This document shows positions 26,670 through 38,132 of a DNA stretch of 64,000 nt, piece after piece. The first letter of the stretch is position 1. Each line of letters begins with the position of its first letter. The translations under genes and the position numbers were made by a program. This DNA comes from Brevibacillus dissolubilis. Lineage in GTDB: Bacteria > Bacillota > Bacilli > Brevibacillales > Brevibacillaceae. The stretch covers positions 744,001 through 808,000 of the forward strand of contig NZ_VCNA01000002.1 in the NCBI RefSeq assembly GCF_006170445.1, read 5' to 3'. The notes beneath the pieces are model-generated. The model was not told where the DNA came from, did no database searches, and saw only the letters and a list, made by a program, of their open reading frames with translations.

Positions 26670-29600
26670 TTAGAATAGGGACAACTGATTGGATTCAGGC
26701 AGTCCGGTGAGTGCCCCCTGCTGCTCTAACAGCTCCAGATTGGTTTTGGAAATCTTCGCACGGGAGAGCAGGTCTTCTTTGGAGAGGAACTCGCCGTCTT
26801 CGCGTGCTTTGACCAAGCTCAACGCCGCGTTGTCGCCAAGACCGGCCAACGCATTGAATGGGGCCAGTAGGGAATCGTCTTCGATCAGGAACTTGGTCGC
26901 GTCCGAGCGGTAGAGGTCGACGTTTTTGAACTTGTAGCCGCGCTCCACCATCTCCAATGCGATCTCGAGTACGGTGAGCAGCGCTTTTTCTTTTGGCTGG
27001 GCGTCGTGACCCTTGTCCTCGATCTCTTCGATTTTTTGACGGATCGCGGCGGAGCCTTTGACCATCAGCGGGATATCGAAGTCGTCAGCACGGACAGAGA
27101 AATAGGTCGCATAGTACTCCAGCGGGTAATGCACCTTGAACCAGGCGATCCGTACCGCCATCATAACGTATGCGGTCGCATGCGCTTTTGGGAACATGTA
27201 CTTGATCTGTTTGCAGGACCAGATGTACCAGTCTGGAACGTTGTGCTTTTTCATCTCTTCTTCCATCTCTTCGGTCAGACCCTTACCCTTACGCACGCTC
27301 TCCATGATTTTGAAGGCGAAGGATGGTTCTAGTCCGGCATAGATGAGATAGACCATGATGTCGTCACGACAACCGATTACGTCTGCCAGCTTACAAGTCC
27401 CTTGGCGGATCAGCTCCTGGGCGTTGTTGAGCCATACGTCCGTACCATGGGAAAGTCCGGAGATCTGCACAAGCTCGGAGAAGGTGCTTGGCTTGGTATC
27501 TTCTAACATCTGGCGTACGAATTTGGTACCAAACTCTGGGATACCAAGTGTCCCCATGTTGGAGCGGATCTTATCAGGGGTAACACCGAGGGCTTCCGTG
27601 CTGGAGAAGATAGACATCGTTTTCGGGTCATCCAGTGGAATCTTTTTCGGGTCAAGACCAGTCAAGTCTTGGAGCATCCGGATCGCGGTCGGATCATCGT
27701 GCCCCAGAATATCGAGCTTGAGCAAGTTATCGTGGATCGAGTGGAAGTCGAAGTGTGTGGTCTTCCACTCAGCAGATTGGTCGTCGGCTGGGAACTGGAT
27801 CGGGCAGAAGTCCTCGATCTCCATGTAGTCCGGTACTACGATGATCCCGCCCGGGTGCTGACCCGTGGTGCGTTTGACCCCGGTACAGCCGTTGACAATC
27901 CGTGCGATCTCAGCACCGCGCAGCATCATTTTGCGCTCGTCTGCAAACTTGCGGACATACCCGTAGGCAGTCTTCTCCGCTACCGTACCGATTGTACCTG
28001 CACGGTATACATATTCTTCTCCGAAAAGTACTTTGGTGTAGTTATGCGCTTGTGGCTGATACTCCCCGGAGAAGTTCAAGTCGATATCGGGAACCTTGTC
28101 CCCTTTAAAGCCAAGGAACGTCTCGAACGGGATGTCTTGTCCGTCTTTATCATAGGCCGTGCCACATTTTTCACAGTTTTTATCAGGCAAGTCAAAGCCA
28201 GAACCGATCGATCCATCGAGGATGAACTCGCTGTGCTTGCAATTCGGGCACAGGTAGTGCGGCGGCAGTGGGTTAACCTCAGTGATGTCGGACATCGTGG
28301 CGACGATAGACGAACCTACGGAACCACGTGAACCGACGAGATAGCCGTCATTGAGCGACTTGGTTACGAGGCGCTGGGAGATCAGATAGATAACGCCAAA
28401 ACCGTGCTTGATGATCGAGGTCAGTTCTTTTTCCAGACGGGCCTCAACCAGCTCAGGCAACGGATCGCCATAGAGACGCTTCGCCTTGGCGTAGCACATC
28501 TCGCGCAGCTCATCGTCTGCCCCTTCGATAATCGGGGTGTACAGCTTGTCTGGGATCGGGCTGACGTCCTCGATCATATCAGCAATCGCATTGGTGTTGG
28601 TGATGACGATTTCTTTGGCGATGTGCTCGTCAAAATGGTTAAAGGCATGGAGCATCTCGTCTGTCGACATGAAATAGAGCGGCGGCTGGTCGTTGGCATC
28701 CTGATCGCCTTTGGACAACAGGAAGACTTCGCGGAACAGGTGGTCTTCCGGATTGAGGAAGTGCACGTCCCCAGTCGCTACGACCGGTTTGCCCAGCTCT
28801 TTCCCGATCTCATAGATGGTTTTATGGTAGCCGCGCACGATATCGAGGTTCTCGATCGTCTCGTTGCGCATCAAGCCACGGTAATGCTCTGGAGGCTGCA
28901 GCTCGATATAGTCATAGAAGCGGGCGACATCCTTGAGCTCTTCACGGTTTTTCCCGCGCAGGATCGCTTGAAAGACTTCGCCCTCTTTGCAGGCTGTACC
29001 GATGAGCAGACCTTCTCGGTACTTGGTCAGGACACTGCGCATAATCCGTGGTACACGGTAGTAAGTCTGGGTATGCGAATGACTGACCAGCTTGTACATG
29101 TTCTTGAGTCCTGTCTGGTTCTGAACGAGAATGGTCGCGTGGAACGGACGGGAGCTCTTGTAGTCCGCTCTGGCATTGCTTCGTTCGTTTAACTCCGTCA
29201 TAGAAGTGATTTCTGCTTCTTTGATGTCTTTGAGCATCTGTTGGAACAAGTGTGCAAGCGCGACGGTATCGTCTAACGCACGGTGAGCATTGACCAGATC
29301 GATATTAAAGCGCTTCGCCAGTGTACCCAGACGATAGTTACGCATGTCAGGATACAGCATACGGGCAAGCGGCAGGGTATCGAGTACAGCATTGGTCCAA
29401 CGCTCCATGCCGATCCGCTGACCGCAGGCATTCAAGAAGCCCAAGTCAAACTCGGCATTGTGCGCAACCAGAACCGCATCACCGGCAAACTCGCGGAACT
29501 GACGCAGCACGACATCCAGCTTCGGCTGACCGCGCAGCATTTCATTGGTAATCCCGGTGATCTCCGTTGTCTTCGGTCCGACATCAAAACCAGGGTCGAT

Positions 29601-30995
29601 CAGCTCGGTCCACTGGTCGATGATCTCGGAGCCTTTCATTTTGACAGCGGCGATCTCGATGATCGTATGCTCGTTGGCATTGAGACCCGTCGTCTCCGTG
29701 TCAAATACGATGTATGGGGTATTCTCATCAATCGGCAGGTTATTCGAGCCGTCTTGCATCAGGTTGTAGACGACATCGATTCCGTCCTCGACGACATAGG
29801 CTTCCATCCCCAGCAGGCACTTCATATTGTTTTTCTTACAAAGGCTGTAGGCTTCCGGGAACGCCTGTACGACACCATGGTCGGTGACGGCAATCGCTTT
29901 GTGTCCCCATTTGGCAGCAGTGGAGATGAGCGATTTGAGGTTGATCACGCCATCGAGCATACTCATCGGTGTATGGGCGTGCAGCTCGACGCGCTTCTCC
30001 CCTTCTGCACGATCTTTACGTCCGCGCTGTTCGATCTGGTTGAGGTCGTTGGCCATCATGCACAACTCGCGCATGAAGGTGTCATGCTGTACACTGCCTC
30101 GGACTTTTAACCACATGCCGTCCTTGACTGCTTCGAGCATTTTGACGTCTTCTTTGTCGCGGGAGAAAATCTTGATAGTGAGGGAATCCGTGTAGTCGGT
30201 GATATGGAACGTCAGGATATGGCGTCCACTCTTCAGCTCGCGGATCTCGGCGTTAAACACCTGACCTTGGATTGTGATGCGTCGTTCTTCCTCGGTAATC
30301 TCACAGATCGGTACAGGCTCGTCCTTGATGTCATAGCCGATAACCAGATTGGTAATCGCTTCGGTTGCGCCTTTATCAGATGCAGCCTGTGCTTGTGACT
30401 GTTGTGCCTGCACTCTGGCTGCTTCGAGCAGGGCGCGCTCCTCTTCCTTGCGCTGCTCCATAAATGCCTGGAAGGCCTCGTCCGATTCTTCCGCGACAAA
30501 CGTAAAGCGTGGACGCACCTCGGCCACTTTATGAAACGCATCGGAGAGAATCTGATCCGCACGCTTTTGCTTGAGAATCTCAATCGACATCTCGGTCGGC
30601 ATGTGCAGCTTTACTTCATCCCCTGCAACCGATTTGCGTCCGGCGCGGATGGTTCCCGCCATCGAACTGATTTTATTTTCCAAATCTCCGATGATCAGAT
30701 CCCAATACTCTTCCACCAAGAACTCAACCGGTGGAGTCTGTGCATAACGAAAAAAAGCATCTACTTTGGCAATGTGCGCAAATGTCTGTGTCAGCTTCGC
30801 CATAAAGGCTCGGTGTACATCCACAGGCACGAGCGATTTCATCGTAAAGTGAAATACCCATTCCTTGGTTTGTTTATAGACTTCCAGCTTGTCGATCTGT
30901 CCGTCATGAAAATAGCTATTGATCATATCTGCAGGCACTTCCATCTGCTTTAGGAGCAGTTGAAAACGCTGTTTCTGTTCATTGATTGTATCCAC
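26670..30995 (-). CDS. polC: DNA polymerase III alpha subunit, Gram-positive PolC type
   Basis: Main replicative polymerase of low-GC Gram-positives, 1441 residues. In order: N-terminal domain, OB fold, first half of the PHP domain (VELHAHTPMSMLDG, about 340), an inserted DEDDh proofreading exonuclease (YIVFDTETTGLNANEH, about 430, to HRALDDTVA, about 575), and the second PHP part. A zinc-binding segment (CPNCKHSEF ... CEKCG) and the catalytic palm (VPDIDLNFSGEYQ) follow. GTG 30995 follows GGGGTGATGGAG. Located between proS and rimP as in B. subtilis. Confidence 0.98.
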   Translation of the reverse strand: MDTINEQKQRFQLLLKQMEVPADMINSYFHDGQIDKLEVYKQTKEWVFHFTMKSLVPVDVHRAFMAKLTQTFAHIAKVDAFFRYAQTPPVEFLVEEYWDLIIGDLENKISSMAGTIRAGRKSVAGDEVKLHMPTEMSIEILKQKRADQILSDAFHKVAEVRPRFTFVAEESDEAFQAFMEQRKEEERALLEAARVQAQQSQAQAASDKGATEAITNLVIGYDIKDEPVPICEITEEERRITIQGQVFNAEIRELKSGRHILTFHITDYTDSLTIKIFSRDKEDVKMLEAVKDGMWLKVRGSVQHDTFMRELCMMANDLNQIEQRGRKDRAEGEKRVELHAHTPMSMLDGVINLKSLISTAAKWGHKAIAVTDHGVVQAFPEAYSLCKKNNMKCLLGMEAYVVEDGIDVVYNLMQDGSNNLPIDENTPYIVFDTETTGLNANEHTIIEIAAVKMKGSEIIDQWTELIDPGFDVGPKTTEITGITNEMLRGQPKLDVVLRQFREFAGDAVLVAHNAEFDLGFLNACGQRIGMERWTNAVLDTLPLARMLYPDMRNYRLGTLAKRFNIDLVNAHRALDDTVALAHLFQQMLKDIKEAEITSMTELNERSNARADYKSSRPFHATILVQNQTGLKNMYKLVSHSHTQTYYRVPRIMRSVLTKYREGLLIGTACKEGEVFQAILRGKNREELKDVARFYDYIELQPPEHYRGLMRNETIENLDIVRGYHKTIYEIGKELGKPVVATGDVHFLNPEDHLFREVFLLSKGDQDANDQPPLYFMSTDEMLHAFNHFDEHIAKEIVITNTNAIADMIEDVSPIPDKLYTPIIEGADDELREMCYAKAKRLYGDPLPELVEARLEKELTSIIKHGFGVIYLISQRLVTKSLNDGYLVGSRGSVGSSIVATMSDITEVNPLPPHYLCPNCKHSEFILDGSIGSGFDLPDKNCEKCGTAYDKDGQDIPFETFLGFKGDKVPDIDLNFSGEYQPQAHNYTKVLFGEEYVYRAGTIGTVAEKTAYGYVRKFADERKMMLRGAEIARIVNGCTGVKRTTGQHPGGIIVVPDYMEIEDFCPIQFPADDQSAEWKTTHFDFHSIHDNLLKLDILGHDDPTAIRMLQDLTGLDPKKIPLDDPKTMSIFSSTEALGVTPDKIRSNMGTLGIPEFGTKFVRQMLEDTKPSTFSELVQISGLSHGTDVWLNNAQELIRQGTCKLADVIGCRDDIMVYLIYAGLEPSFAFKIMESVRKGKGLTEEMEEEMKKHNVPDWYIWSCKQIKYMFPKAHATAYVMMAVRIAWFKVHYPLEYYATYFSVRADDFDIPLMVKGSAAIRQKIEEIEDKGHDAQPKEKALLTVLEIALEMVERGYKFKNVDLYRSDATKFLIEDDSLLAPFNALAGLGDNAALSLVKAREDGEFLSKEDLLSRAKISKTNLELLEQQGALTGLPESNQLSLF

Positions 30996-31025
30996 AGTTC
31001 TCCATCACCCCATCTTGCTTACAAG

Positions 31026-31055
31026 AAAAAGGTACCCCTGATTTGGAGTACCTTT
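31026..31055 (-). terminator. Terminator after proS
   Basis: On the minus strand AAAGGTAC(T)CC, an AAATCA loop, GG(G)GTACCTTTTT. It lies about 105 bases after the proS stop and just before polC, so polC probably has separate transcription or relies on read-through. Confidence 0.75.
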
Positions 31056-31160
31056 AGAAATTCGACAAGTTTTGCTGTGATTCCTGCTTGATTGACGAAT
31101 TGGTTGGGTGGGGAGTGTTGGCAGCCTACCCAGTTCCGATTCATCCCACTTCACGGATTC

Positions 31161-32876
31161 TTACAGCTTCGCGATCAGCTCTTGGACAAAGCCAGTCAGC
31201 TTGTCCAGCTCTACGTTGAAGGTTTCGCCGGTACGGCGTACGCGCACTTCTACTTGGCCTTCTGGGAGGAGCTTGTCAGAGACAGTGATACGAAGCGGCA
31301 GACCGATCAAATCCGCATCCTTGAACTTGACACCTGCACGCTCTGGACGGTCATCGAACAGAACCTCCAGACCTGCTTGGGTCAATTCTTGAGTGATGCG
31401 CTCACTCACGGCATACTGCTCTTCTACCTTGGCATTGATTGGAATCACATGCACATGGTATGGAGCGATAGAAGCCGGCCAGATGATTCCGTTCTCATCG
31501 TTGTTTTGCTCGATTGCTGCAGCCAGTGTACGGGATACCCCGATACCATAGCAACCCATGATGACGGTCTGTTCACGGCCGTTTTCATCGAGGAACTTCG
31601 TGCCCATCGCTTTGGAATATTTCGTGCCGAGCTTGAAGACGTGACCTACTTCTACCCCGCGGGCAAATTGGATGCGTCCGTTGTCGCGTGGAGATTTGTC
31701 CCCTTCTACGACATTGCGCAGATCGGTGAAGGTCTTCACTTGGAAATCACGGCCGTATTGTACATTCTTCAGGTGGTAGTCTGCTTCATTGCCGCCGACA
31801 ACCGCACTGGAGATTTCTTGGATAAAGTTGTCCGCTACGATATCCACTTTTTCTGGATCGAGACCGACTGGACCGATAAAGCCAGGTACGGCACCGATTG
31901 CGAGGATATCTGCTTCACTTGCCATATCGACAAATGTAGCATCGTAGAGGTTTTTCAGCTTCACTTCGTTGAGCTCATGATCGCCGCGTACCAGTACGAG
32001 GACGATTTTGTCATCTACTTTGTACACCAGGCTCTTGAAGATGTCGCGAGCTTCCACGTTGAGCGCTTCAACCAGCTGATCGATGGTGCGAACGCCTGGG
32101 GTGTGTACCTTTTCAGCAGCCGCTACATCGCCTGTTGGTGCGGTTGGGCCTTCGTAGACGGTTTCTGCTTTTTCGAGGTTGGCAGCATAGTCGCTTTGGT
32201 CGGAGTAAGCGATGGTATCTTCCCCGATCTCACACAGCGCCATGAATTCGTAGGTGCCAGTACCGCCGATGGAGCCAGCATCTGCTTCTACCGCACGGAA
32301 GTTGAGACCGACGCGGGTAAAGATGCGCTGATACGCGTCAAACATCGCATCAAAGCTCTTATCCAGACCTTCCTGTGTCGTGTCAAAGGAGTAAGCATCC
32401 TTCATGATGAACTCGCGGCAACGGATCAGACCGAAGCGAGGGCGTACTTCATCGCGGAATTTGGTTTGGATTTGGTAGAGATTGATCGGCAGTTTTTTGT
32501 AGGAGTTGATCTCGTCTGCCACGAGGGAGCTGACGACTTCCTCATGGGTTGGACCAAGTGCGAACGGACGATCGTGACGGTCAGAGAGACGCATCAGCTC
32601 CGGTCCGTATACATCCCAGCGTCCGCTTTTTTGCCAGAGCTCTGCTGGTTGGATCGCTGGCATGAGGATTTCTTGTGCGCCTGCACGGTTCATCTCATCA
32701 CGCACGATCGCTTGGATCTTGTGGAGTACACGAAGCGCAAGCGGCAGGAACGTGTACACCCCGGAAGCGATTGGACGGGCCATACCTGCACGGAGCAACA
32801 GCTTGTGGCTGGCGATCTCCGCGTCGGAAGGTACTTCCCGTAAAGTAGGAATCAGGATTTGACTTTGCTTCAACAC
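31161..32876 (-). CDS. proS: Prolyl-tRNA synthetase
   Basis: Class II synthetase, bacterial long form (571 aa) with the inserted YbaK-like editing domain (about 220-400) that clears Ala-tRNAPro. Motif 2 appears in [25 protein letters not shown] split by class II spacing, and motif 3 near [13 protein letters not shown] 32876 follows GGGGAGTG. Coupled to ispG upstream. Confidence 0.97.
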   Translation of the reverse strand: MLKQSQILIPTLREVPSDAEIASHKLLLRAGMARPIASGVYTFLPLALRVLHKIQAIVRDEMNRAGAQEILMPAIQPAELWQKSGRWDVYGPELMRLSDRHDRPFALGPTHEEVVSSLVADEINSYKKLPINLYQIQTKFRDEVRPRFGLIRCREFIMKDAYSFDTTQEGLDKSFDAMFDAYQRIFTRVGLNFRAVEADAGSIGGTGTYEFMALCEIGEDTIAYSDQSDYAANLEKAETVYEGPTAPTGDVAAAEKVHTPGVRTIDQLVEALNVEARDIFKSLVYKVDDKIVLVLVRGDHELNEVKLKNLYDATFVDMASEADILAIGAVPGFIGPVGLDPEKVDIVADNFIQEISSAVVGGNEADYHLKNVQYGRDFQVKTFTDLRNVVEGDKSPRDNGRIQFARGVEVGHVFKLGTKYSKAMGTKFLDENGREQTVIMGCYGIGVSRTLAAAIEQNNDENGIIWPASIAPYHVHVIPINAKVEEQYAVSERITQELTQAGLEVLFDDRPERAGVKFKDADLIGLPLRITVSDKLLPEGQVEVRVRRTGETFNVELDKLTGFVQELIAKL

Positions 32877-32894
32877 AACACGACACTCCCCACG

Positions 32895-33953
32895 TTATTC
32901 AACCATTGAATGGATTTCTTTCATCAACTCTTCAAAGAGTTCGGTTTCCTTCACCTTACGTACGATTTCACCGTTACGGAAGATCAGGCCCTCACCGTTA
33001 CCACCAGCTACACCTACGTCTGCTTCACGTGCTTCGCCAGGGCCGTTAACCGCGCAGCCCATAACCGCGATCTTGAGTGGTGTTTTCAGGTTGGAAACCG
33101 CATCTTCTACCTTGGTCGCCAAGCCGATCAAATCAATCGCACAACGGCCGCAGGACGGGCACGCGATGACGACTGGTTCGTTGTTGACGATATCGAGGCT
33201 CTTGAGGATCTGCTTACCAACCTTGATCTCTTCTACCGGATCAGCGGTCAGAGAGACACGGATGGTGTCACCGATGCCCATGGAGAGTACGGTACCGATC
33301 CCGACAGAGGATTTGACTGTACCGGAGAACAGTGTCCCCGCTTCGGTAACCCCTACGTGCAATGGATACTTGCGCTTCTCGGCCATCAGAGAATAGGTCT
33401 GGATCATCGTCGGTACGTCCGATGATTTAAGTGAGATCACGATGTTGTCGAAGTTGAGATCTTCGAGAATCTCCACGTGGCTCATCGCGCTCTCTACGAT
33501 TGCTTCTGGGCTTGGATAGCCGTATTTATCAAGCAGACGCTTTTCTACAGAACCGGAGTTAACCCCGATACGGATTGGGATATTGCGCTCACGGCATGCT
33601 TCTACGACCGCTTTGGTTTTTTCTTTGGAACCGATGTTACCCGGATTGATACGGATCTTGTCGATACCGCTCTCCGCTGCGATCAGTGCCAATTTATGAT
33701 CAAAGTGAATATCCGCCACGAGTGGCAGCGGAGAACGTTCCTTGATGGATTTAATCGCTCTGGCCGCATCTTCGTTGATAACTGCCAGACGAACGATTTG
33801 GCAACCTGCTTCATGAAGAGCATTGATCTGTGCCAGTGTTGCTTCCACGTCACGGGTATCTGCTGTGGTCATCGATTGGATCACAACACCCTTTTGTCCG
33901 CCAATTTGTACGTCACCCACGAATACCGGTTTCGTCTCCTCGCGCTTAAACAA
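32895..33953 (-). CDS. ispG: (E)-4-hydroxy-3-methylbut-2-enyl-diphosphate synthase
   Basis: MEP-pathway iron-sulfur enzyme that makes HMBPP. The [4Fe-4S] ligands are visible in CPSCGRC and in [11 protein letters not shown]. About 352 residues. I prefer the TTG at 33953 (ten bases after AGGAG); the GTG at 33962 would be only one base from the site. It lies with dxr in the same cluster, unlike B. subtilis, where ispG is elsewhere. Confidence 0.96.
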   Translation of the reverse strand: MFKREETKPVFVGDVQIGGQKGVVIQSMTTADTRDVEATLAQINALHEAGCQIVRLAVINEDAARAIKSIKERSPLPLVADIHFDHKLALIAAESGIDKIRINPGNIGSKEKTKAVVEACRERNIPIRIGVNSGSVEKRLLDKYGYPSPEAIVESAMSHVEILEDLNFDNIVISLKSSDVPTMIQTYSLMAEKRKYPLHVGVTEAGTLFSGTVKSSVGIGTVLSMGIGDTIRVSLTADPVEEIKVGKQILKSLDIVNNEPVVIACPSCGRCAIDLIGLATKVEDAVSNLKTPLKIAVMGCAVNGPGEAREADVGVAGGNGEGLIFRNGEIVRKVKETELFEELMKEIHSMVE

Positions 33954-33988
33954 GGTAAGCACTCTCCTTTAAGTAAGTTATCTGTGTA

Positions 33989-35272
33989 TTAGTTTTGGAA
34001 AAACAACCGTTGAATGTCGTTCCAAGTCACGACGACGATCAAAAGCATCAGGAAGGCAAAGCCCACGAAGTGAACCAGACCTTCTTTGTTCGGATCAACA
34101 GGGCGTCCACGCAAGGCCTCGATCCCGAGGAACACCAGACGTCCACCATCGAGTGCAGGCAACGGCAGCAGGTTAAACAGCCCCAAGTTGACACTCAGTA
34201 CTGCTGTCCAACGAATCAGCACTTCAAATCCTTTGGTTGCAAAATGACCTGTCATCTGCAAAATACCAGCAGGACCGCTCAGTTCGTTGAGACCGACTCC
34301 GCCCGTCACCAGTTTCCCCAAACCGGTAAGGATCATCATCGTAAAATCGTAGGTGGCCATCCCACCGTATTTAATAGATTCGACAAACGAATACTCAATG
34401 ACCTGCGTCATTTTGATTTTCCCAACATTATCCTCTGTAACAGGTGTGACCGGAATCTTCAGTTCTTCACCGTTACGCGAAACGACGAGGTTAAGCTGCT
34501 TGCCTGGTGACTGGTTGATCGTCACCGCAACCTGTTCCCATGTAGATACTGGACTGCCATTGATGGAAAGCACACGGTCACCAGTACGTAGTCCCGCCTG
34601 TGCCGCAGGTCCACCCGCTACCACTTCACCGATAATCGGCTCGTTGGACGGAATCCCATACGCCATCGCAGCACCTGTCAAAAGAACAAAAGCAAGCAGG
34701 AAGTTAGCTGCAGGTCCGGCAAAGATCGCCCAGAAACGCTGGGAGACGGTTTTACCGCGGAATTGACGGTTCAGTGGAGCAATCTGTGCCTCTTGTCCGT
34801 TATTGACAAGCATGGCCTGTGGGTCGACGTGGTATGTACGACTCTCCCCTTCCTGCTCAAGCAGGATCGTCAGCTGCTTCTCCAGATCAAACGAAATGAG
34901 AGTACCGTATACCACGCGGCTTGATGTGGAGCGCGGTTCATTGACCAGAATCCGTTTCACCCGGTCGTGCTCTCCCAGCTCCAGTCCGACCTCCATGTGT
35001 GGCTTCAATACATCCATCTCCGGGTCTTCCCCCGCCATGCGGACAAGACCACCGATCGGGAGCAGACGAAGCGTGTACTCGGTCTCTCCCCGTTTTACAC
35101 TAAAAATACGCGGCCCCATACCCAATGCGAATTCTCGGCAAAGGATACCGGCTCGTCTCGCTAATAAAAAGTGTCCCAGCTCGTGCACAAAGACAAGCAC
35201 GCCGAATACAACAATCATCGCGATGATAGATCCAGGTCCGAATGAGCTGATAGCAGGCAATGAACTAGCCAC
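33989..35272 (-). CDS. rseP: Site-2 intramembrane protease RseP/RasP
   Basis: Zinc metalloprotease that cuts anti-sigma factors and signal-peptide remnants within the membrane. HELGH zinc motif at 30-34 in the first TM helix, a PDZ domain in the middle (around GGPAAQAGLRTGDRV), and the second active-site motif LPALDGGRLV near the C-terminus. About 427 residues, like B. subtilis RasP. GTG 35272 or the TTG four codons later (better spacing to AAGGTGG) may be the true start. Confidence 0.96.
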   Translation of the reverse strand: MASSLPAISSFGPGSIIAMIVVFGVLVFVHELGHFLLARRAGILCREFALGMGPRIFSVKRGETEYTLRLLPIGGLVRMAGEDPEMDVLKPHMEVGLELGEHDRVKRILVNEPRSTSSRVVYGTLISFDLEKQLTILLEQEGESRTYHVDPQAMLVNNGQEAQIAPLNRQFRGKTVSQRFWAIFAGPAANFLLAFVLLTGAAMAYGIPSNEPIIGEVVAGGPAAQAGLRTGDRVLSINGSPVSTWEQVAVTINQSPGKQLNLVVSRNGEELKIPVTPVTEDNVGKIKMTQVIEYSFVESIKYGGMATYDFTMMILTGLGKLVTGGVGLNELSGPAGILQMTGHFATKGFEVLIRWTAVLSVNLGLFNLLPLPALDGGRLVFLGIEALRGRPVDPNKEGLVHFVGFAFLMLLIVVVTWNDIQRLFFQN

Positions 35273-35302
35273 CTTTCACTTCAAGTATCGTATTCCTTGC
35301 CC

Positions 35303-36445
35303 TTACTGGGCCTCCCGACGCGCCCACGCATCTGCTTCGATGATCTCGGCAAGCGTCGGGTTGGTACGGATGTGGTGCTTGTCGCACACGGAATGCACGA
35401 CGTTCTCAATCTCAATGAATGAGATCTCACCGCGCAAAAAGCGGGAAACGGCAATTTCATTGGCTGCGTTCATCACGGTCGGTAAGGTGCCGCCTGCTCT
35501 TCCACATTCATACGCTAACTGTAACATGGGATATCGTTCAAAATCCATCTTACGGAAGTTGAGCGTACCAAACTTAACGAGGTCCAAAGGCTCTGTAGCC
35601 AGCGGCAGTCGTGCAGGATAGCTGAGCGCATACTGGATCGGTACCTTCATATCTGGTGTTCCCAGCTGTGCCATGACTGCCCTGTCCTTGTATTCTACCA
35701 TAGAATGGATGATACTTTCATGGTGCAGGATGCACTCAATCTGCTCGTACGGCATTTGGAACAGCCAGTGGGCCTCCAACACTTCCAGACCCTTGTTCAT
35801 CATCGTCGCTGAATCAATCGTGATTTTGGCTCCCATACTCCAGTTGGGATGGGCCAGCGCGTCCTGAACCGTCACGTTAGCGAGCTGCTCCCGTGTCAGG
35901 TGGCGAAATGATCCACCCGATGCGGTCAAGATGATCTTGGATACATCTTCACGACGCTCCCCTTGCATGCACTGAAAGATCGCGGAGTGTTCACTGTCTA
36001 CTGGAATAATTGCGACATTGTTCTTTTTCGCCGCTTCCATCACGATGTGACCGGCACTCACCAGTGTCTCTTTGTTGGCAAGCCCGATCGTTTTGCCTGC
36101 TTCAATCGCAGCCAGTGTAGGTGCGACCCCCACACTGCCGACGATGGCGGTCATCACGAAGTTGGCTGACGGATGACTGGCTGCCGCTAACAGTCCTTCC
36201 TCTCCGTATACGATTTCACCGCGCCATTGGTTACCATCGAGCCGCACTTTTAATTCCTTGGCAGCGGCTTCAGTGGCTACGGATACCAATTCCGGCTGAA
36301 ATTCGTTCACTTGTGCCACCAGCAGATCGATATTGGCACCAGCCGCCATGCTGACGACTTGGTAATCTTCGGGATGCTGTCGGACTACTTCTAGTGTACT
36401 AGTGCCGATTGAACCTGTAGAACCAAGCAATGCGATTCTTTTCAA
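35303..36445 (-). CDS. dxr: 1-deoxy-D-xylulose-5-phosphate reductoisomerase
   Basis: Second step of the MEP isoprenoid pathway, NADPH-dependent. N-terminal [11 protein letters not shown] nucleotide motif, then the metal/substrate segment [11 protein letters not shown] and SGGSFR. TTG 36445 (380 aa) gives the family start [14 protein letters not shown] and has GAGGTGA at good distance; the GTG three codons earlier sits inside that site. Confidence 0.96.
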   Translation of the reverse strand: MKRIALLGSTGSIGTSTLEVVRQHPEDYQVVSMAAGANIDLLVAQVNEFQPELVSVATEAAAKELKVRLDGNQWRGEIVYGEEGLLAAASHPSANFVMTAIVGSVGVAPTLAAIEAGKTIGLANKETLVSAGHIVMEAAKKNNVAIIPVDSEHSAIFQCMQGERREDVSKIILTASGGSFRHLTREQLANVTVQDALAHPNWSMGAKITIDSATMMNKGLEVLEAHWLFQMPYEQIECILHHESIIHSMVEYKDRAVMAQLGTPDMKVPIQYALSYPARLPLATEPLDLVKFGTLNFRKMDFERYPMLQLAYECGRAGGTLPTVMNAANEIAVSRFLRGEISFIEIENVVHSVCDKHHIRTNPTLAEIIEADAWARREAQ

Positions 36446-36491
36446 CTGCTTCACCTCAACCCATCTTTACACGATTCCGATGTTCTGCCTT

Positions 36492-37301
36492 CTACGAAAG
36501 TCCAAGCAGATACAAGGTCGGAAATACGATTAATAAACTGTCAAAGCGGTCAAGCACCCCGCCGTGTCCGGGAATGATCTGACCAGAGTCTTTTACGCCA
36601 AAATGACGCTTCATCCCCGACTCGACCAAATCACCCATCTGTGCCACAATCCCGGTCACAAAAGCAATCCCGAGCGCTTGGACAAAAGGCAGTGCCCCGC
36701 TTACATGATTCCAGATCAAAAGCTGGTTGACCCCGACCACGATCAGCATCGCAATGAACAGACCGCCAATGGAGCCTTCCACCGTTTTATTGGGGGAAAT
36801 CGCGGGCCACAGTTTGGTTTTCCCCATGGAACGACCGACGAAATAAGCTCCGGAGTCTGTCGACCAGATGCCCAACAGAATCAGCATCGTCAGCCAAAAA
36901 CTGCCTCCGGTCGCTTCCTGCCGCATCGCCGCCATGTACTGAAAGCCGTATCCTATGTATAACGCCCCAAGGATCGTTAGGGCGACATGTTCAATGTGAA
37001 ACTCGTTTTTACGTAAAACCGAGTAAAACAACAGAAGAAGCAAAATGGACATAAGCAAACTGCTAAAATTGATTGGTACTTGTGCTCCGAAAAACAGGTA
37101 GGGCCAGAGAGTTCCTCCCATCAGCAAATAACTGAGTAAACCAGGTACAGAGAATGGCGGTATCTTCGCCATCCGCAAAAATTCGAAAAGGCCAATCAAG
37201 GCCAATAAAAAAATCAAGCCAGAATACCAAATATCCCCCAAATAGACGAGGGTAATAAAGATGATTCCGCCTATGACGCCTGTTATGATTCGTTGCTTCA
37301 C
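36492..37301 (-). CDS. cdsA: Phosphatidate cytidylyltransferase
   Basis: Makes CDP-diacylglycerol for phospholipids. A 269-residue polytopic membrane protein with about eight TM helices and the CDS signature near the C-terminus (SGMKRHFGVKDSGQIIPGHG then GVLDRFDS). GTG 37301 follows AGAGGTGG. Located between uppS and dxr as is usual. Confidence 0.96.
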   Translation of the reverse strand: MKQRIITGVIGGIIFITLVYLGDIWYSGLIFLLALIGLFEFLRMAKIPPFSVPGLLSYLLMGGTLWPYLFFGAQVPINFSSLLMSILLLLLFYSVLRKNEFHIEHVALTILGALYIGYGFQYMAAMRQEATGGSFWLTMLILLGIWSTDSGAYFVGRSMGKTKLWPAISPNKTVEGSIGGLFIAMLIVVGVNQLLIWNHVSGALPFVQALGIAFVTGIVAQMGDLVESGMKRHFGVKDSGQIIPGHGGVLDRFDSLLIVFPTLYLLGLS

Positions 37302-37322
37302 GACATTTCCACCTCTTTGGCT

Positions 37323-38096
37323 CTATACCGCGCCATAGCGACGCGCCCGCCCTTGGTATTCGGCGATTGCTTGGTAAAAATGCTCTTTGTTGAAATCAGG
37401 CCAAAGCACATCGGTAAACCATAGTTCCGTATAGGCCAGCTGCCAAAGCATGAAATTGCTCAAACGGATCTCACCGCTCGTACGAATCAGCAGATCCGGG
37501 TCAGGTAAATCTCTTGTGTACAGATGGTCATTCACAAGGGCATCATTGATCTCGTCCGGACGCAGTTTACCGTCTGCAACCAGCTGCGCGATCTCTGTAA
37601 CCGCATTGGTGATCTCTGTACGTCCGCCATAGTTTAAGGCGAAGTTTAGAATCAGTCCGGTGTTGTTTTTGGTTCTTTCTTCTCCAGCCAGTAACGCCTT
37701 CAGCGTAAAGTCCGGAAGACCTTGTTGAATCCCCAGCATCCGGATGCGGATATTGCGTTCAATCAATTCGTCCAATTCTGTCGTCAAGAATTCCTGCGGC
37801 AGTTTCATCAAAAAGTCGACCTCATCGCGTGGACGCTTCCAGTTCTCTGTGGAAAACGCGTACATCGTCAAGGCCTCTACTCCAATGTCATCTGCGGCTT
37901 TTACGATTTCTTTGACGGTTTTCATTCCCTGGCGGTGACCTGCGATGCGCGGCAGACTGCGGGATTTCGCCCAGCGTCCATTGCCGTCCATGATGACCGC
38001 GATATGTTTCGGGATTGCTCCGTTTTCATCAAATACATGTGTTTTGTCTGTTTGTTCGGCTTTATTGCCCAACATCTTCTGAATTCGCTCTAGCAT
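37323..38096 (-). CDS. uppS: Isoprenyl transferase (undecaprenyl diphosphate synthase)
   Basis: Cis-prenyltransferase that makes the C55 lipid carrier for peptidoglycan. Catalytic Asp in VIMDGNGRWA (D37), and RTSGE near the C-terminus. I set the start at ATG 38096 (257 aa): the longer start at 38141 would lie within a C/G-rich hairpin (38133-38151). The ribosome-binding site (GGGGG) is weak. Upstream of cdsA. Confidence 0.95.
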   Translation of the reverse strand: MLERIQKMLGNKAEQTDKTHVFDENGAIPKHIAVIMDGNGRWAKSRSLPRIAGHRQGMKTVKEIVKAADDIGVEALTMYAFSTENWKRPRDEVDFLMKLPQEFLTTELDELIERNIRIRMLGIQQGLPDFTLKALLAGEERTKNNTGLILNFALNYGGRTEITNAVTEIAQLVADGKLRPDEINDALVNDHLYTRDLPDPDLLIRTSGEIRLSNFMLWQLAYTELWFTDVLWPDFNKEHFYQAIAEYQGRARRYGAV

Positions 38097-38132
38097 AAAG
38101 GTTGCCCCCAAAACGAGAGATATAGACATTGC

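Noticed and set aside
31092-32843. 583-codon + strand open frame
   Set aside because: Antisense shadow of proS, no motif and no start signal.
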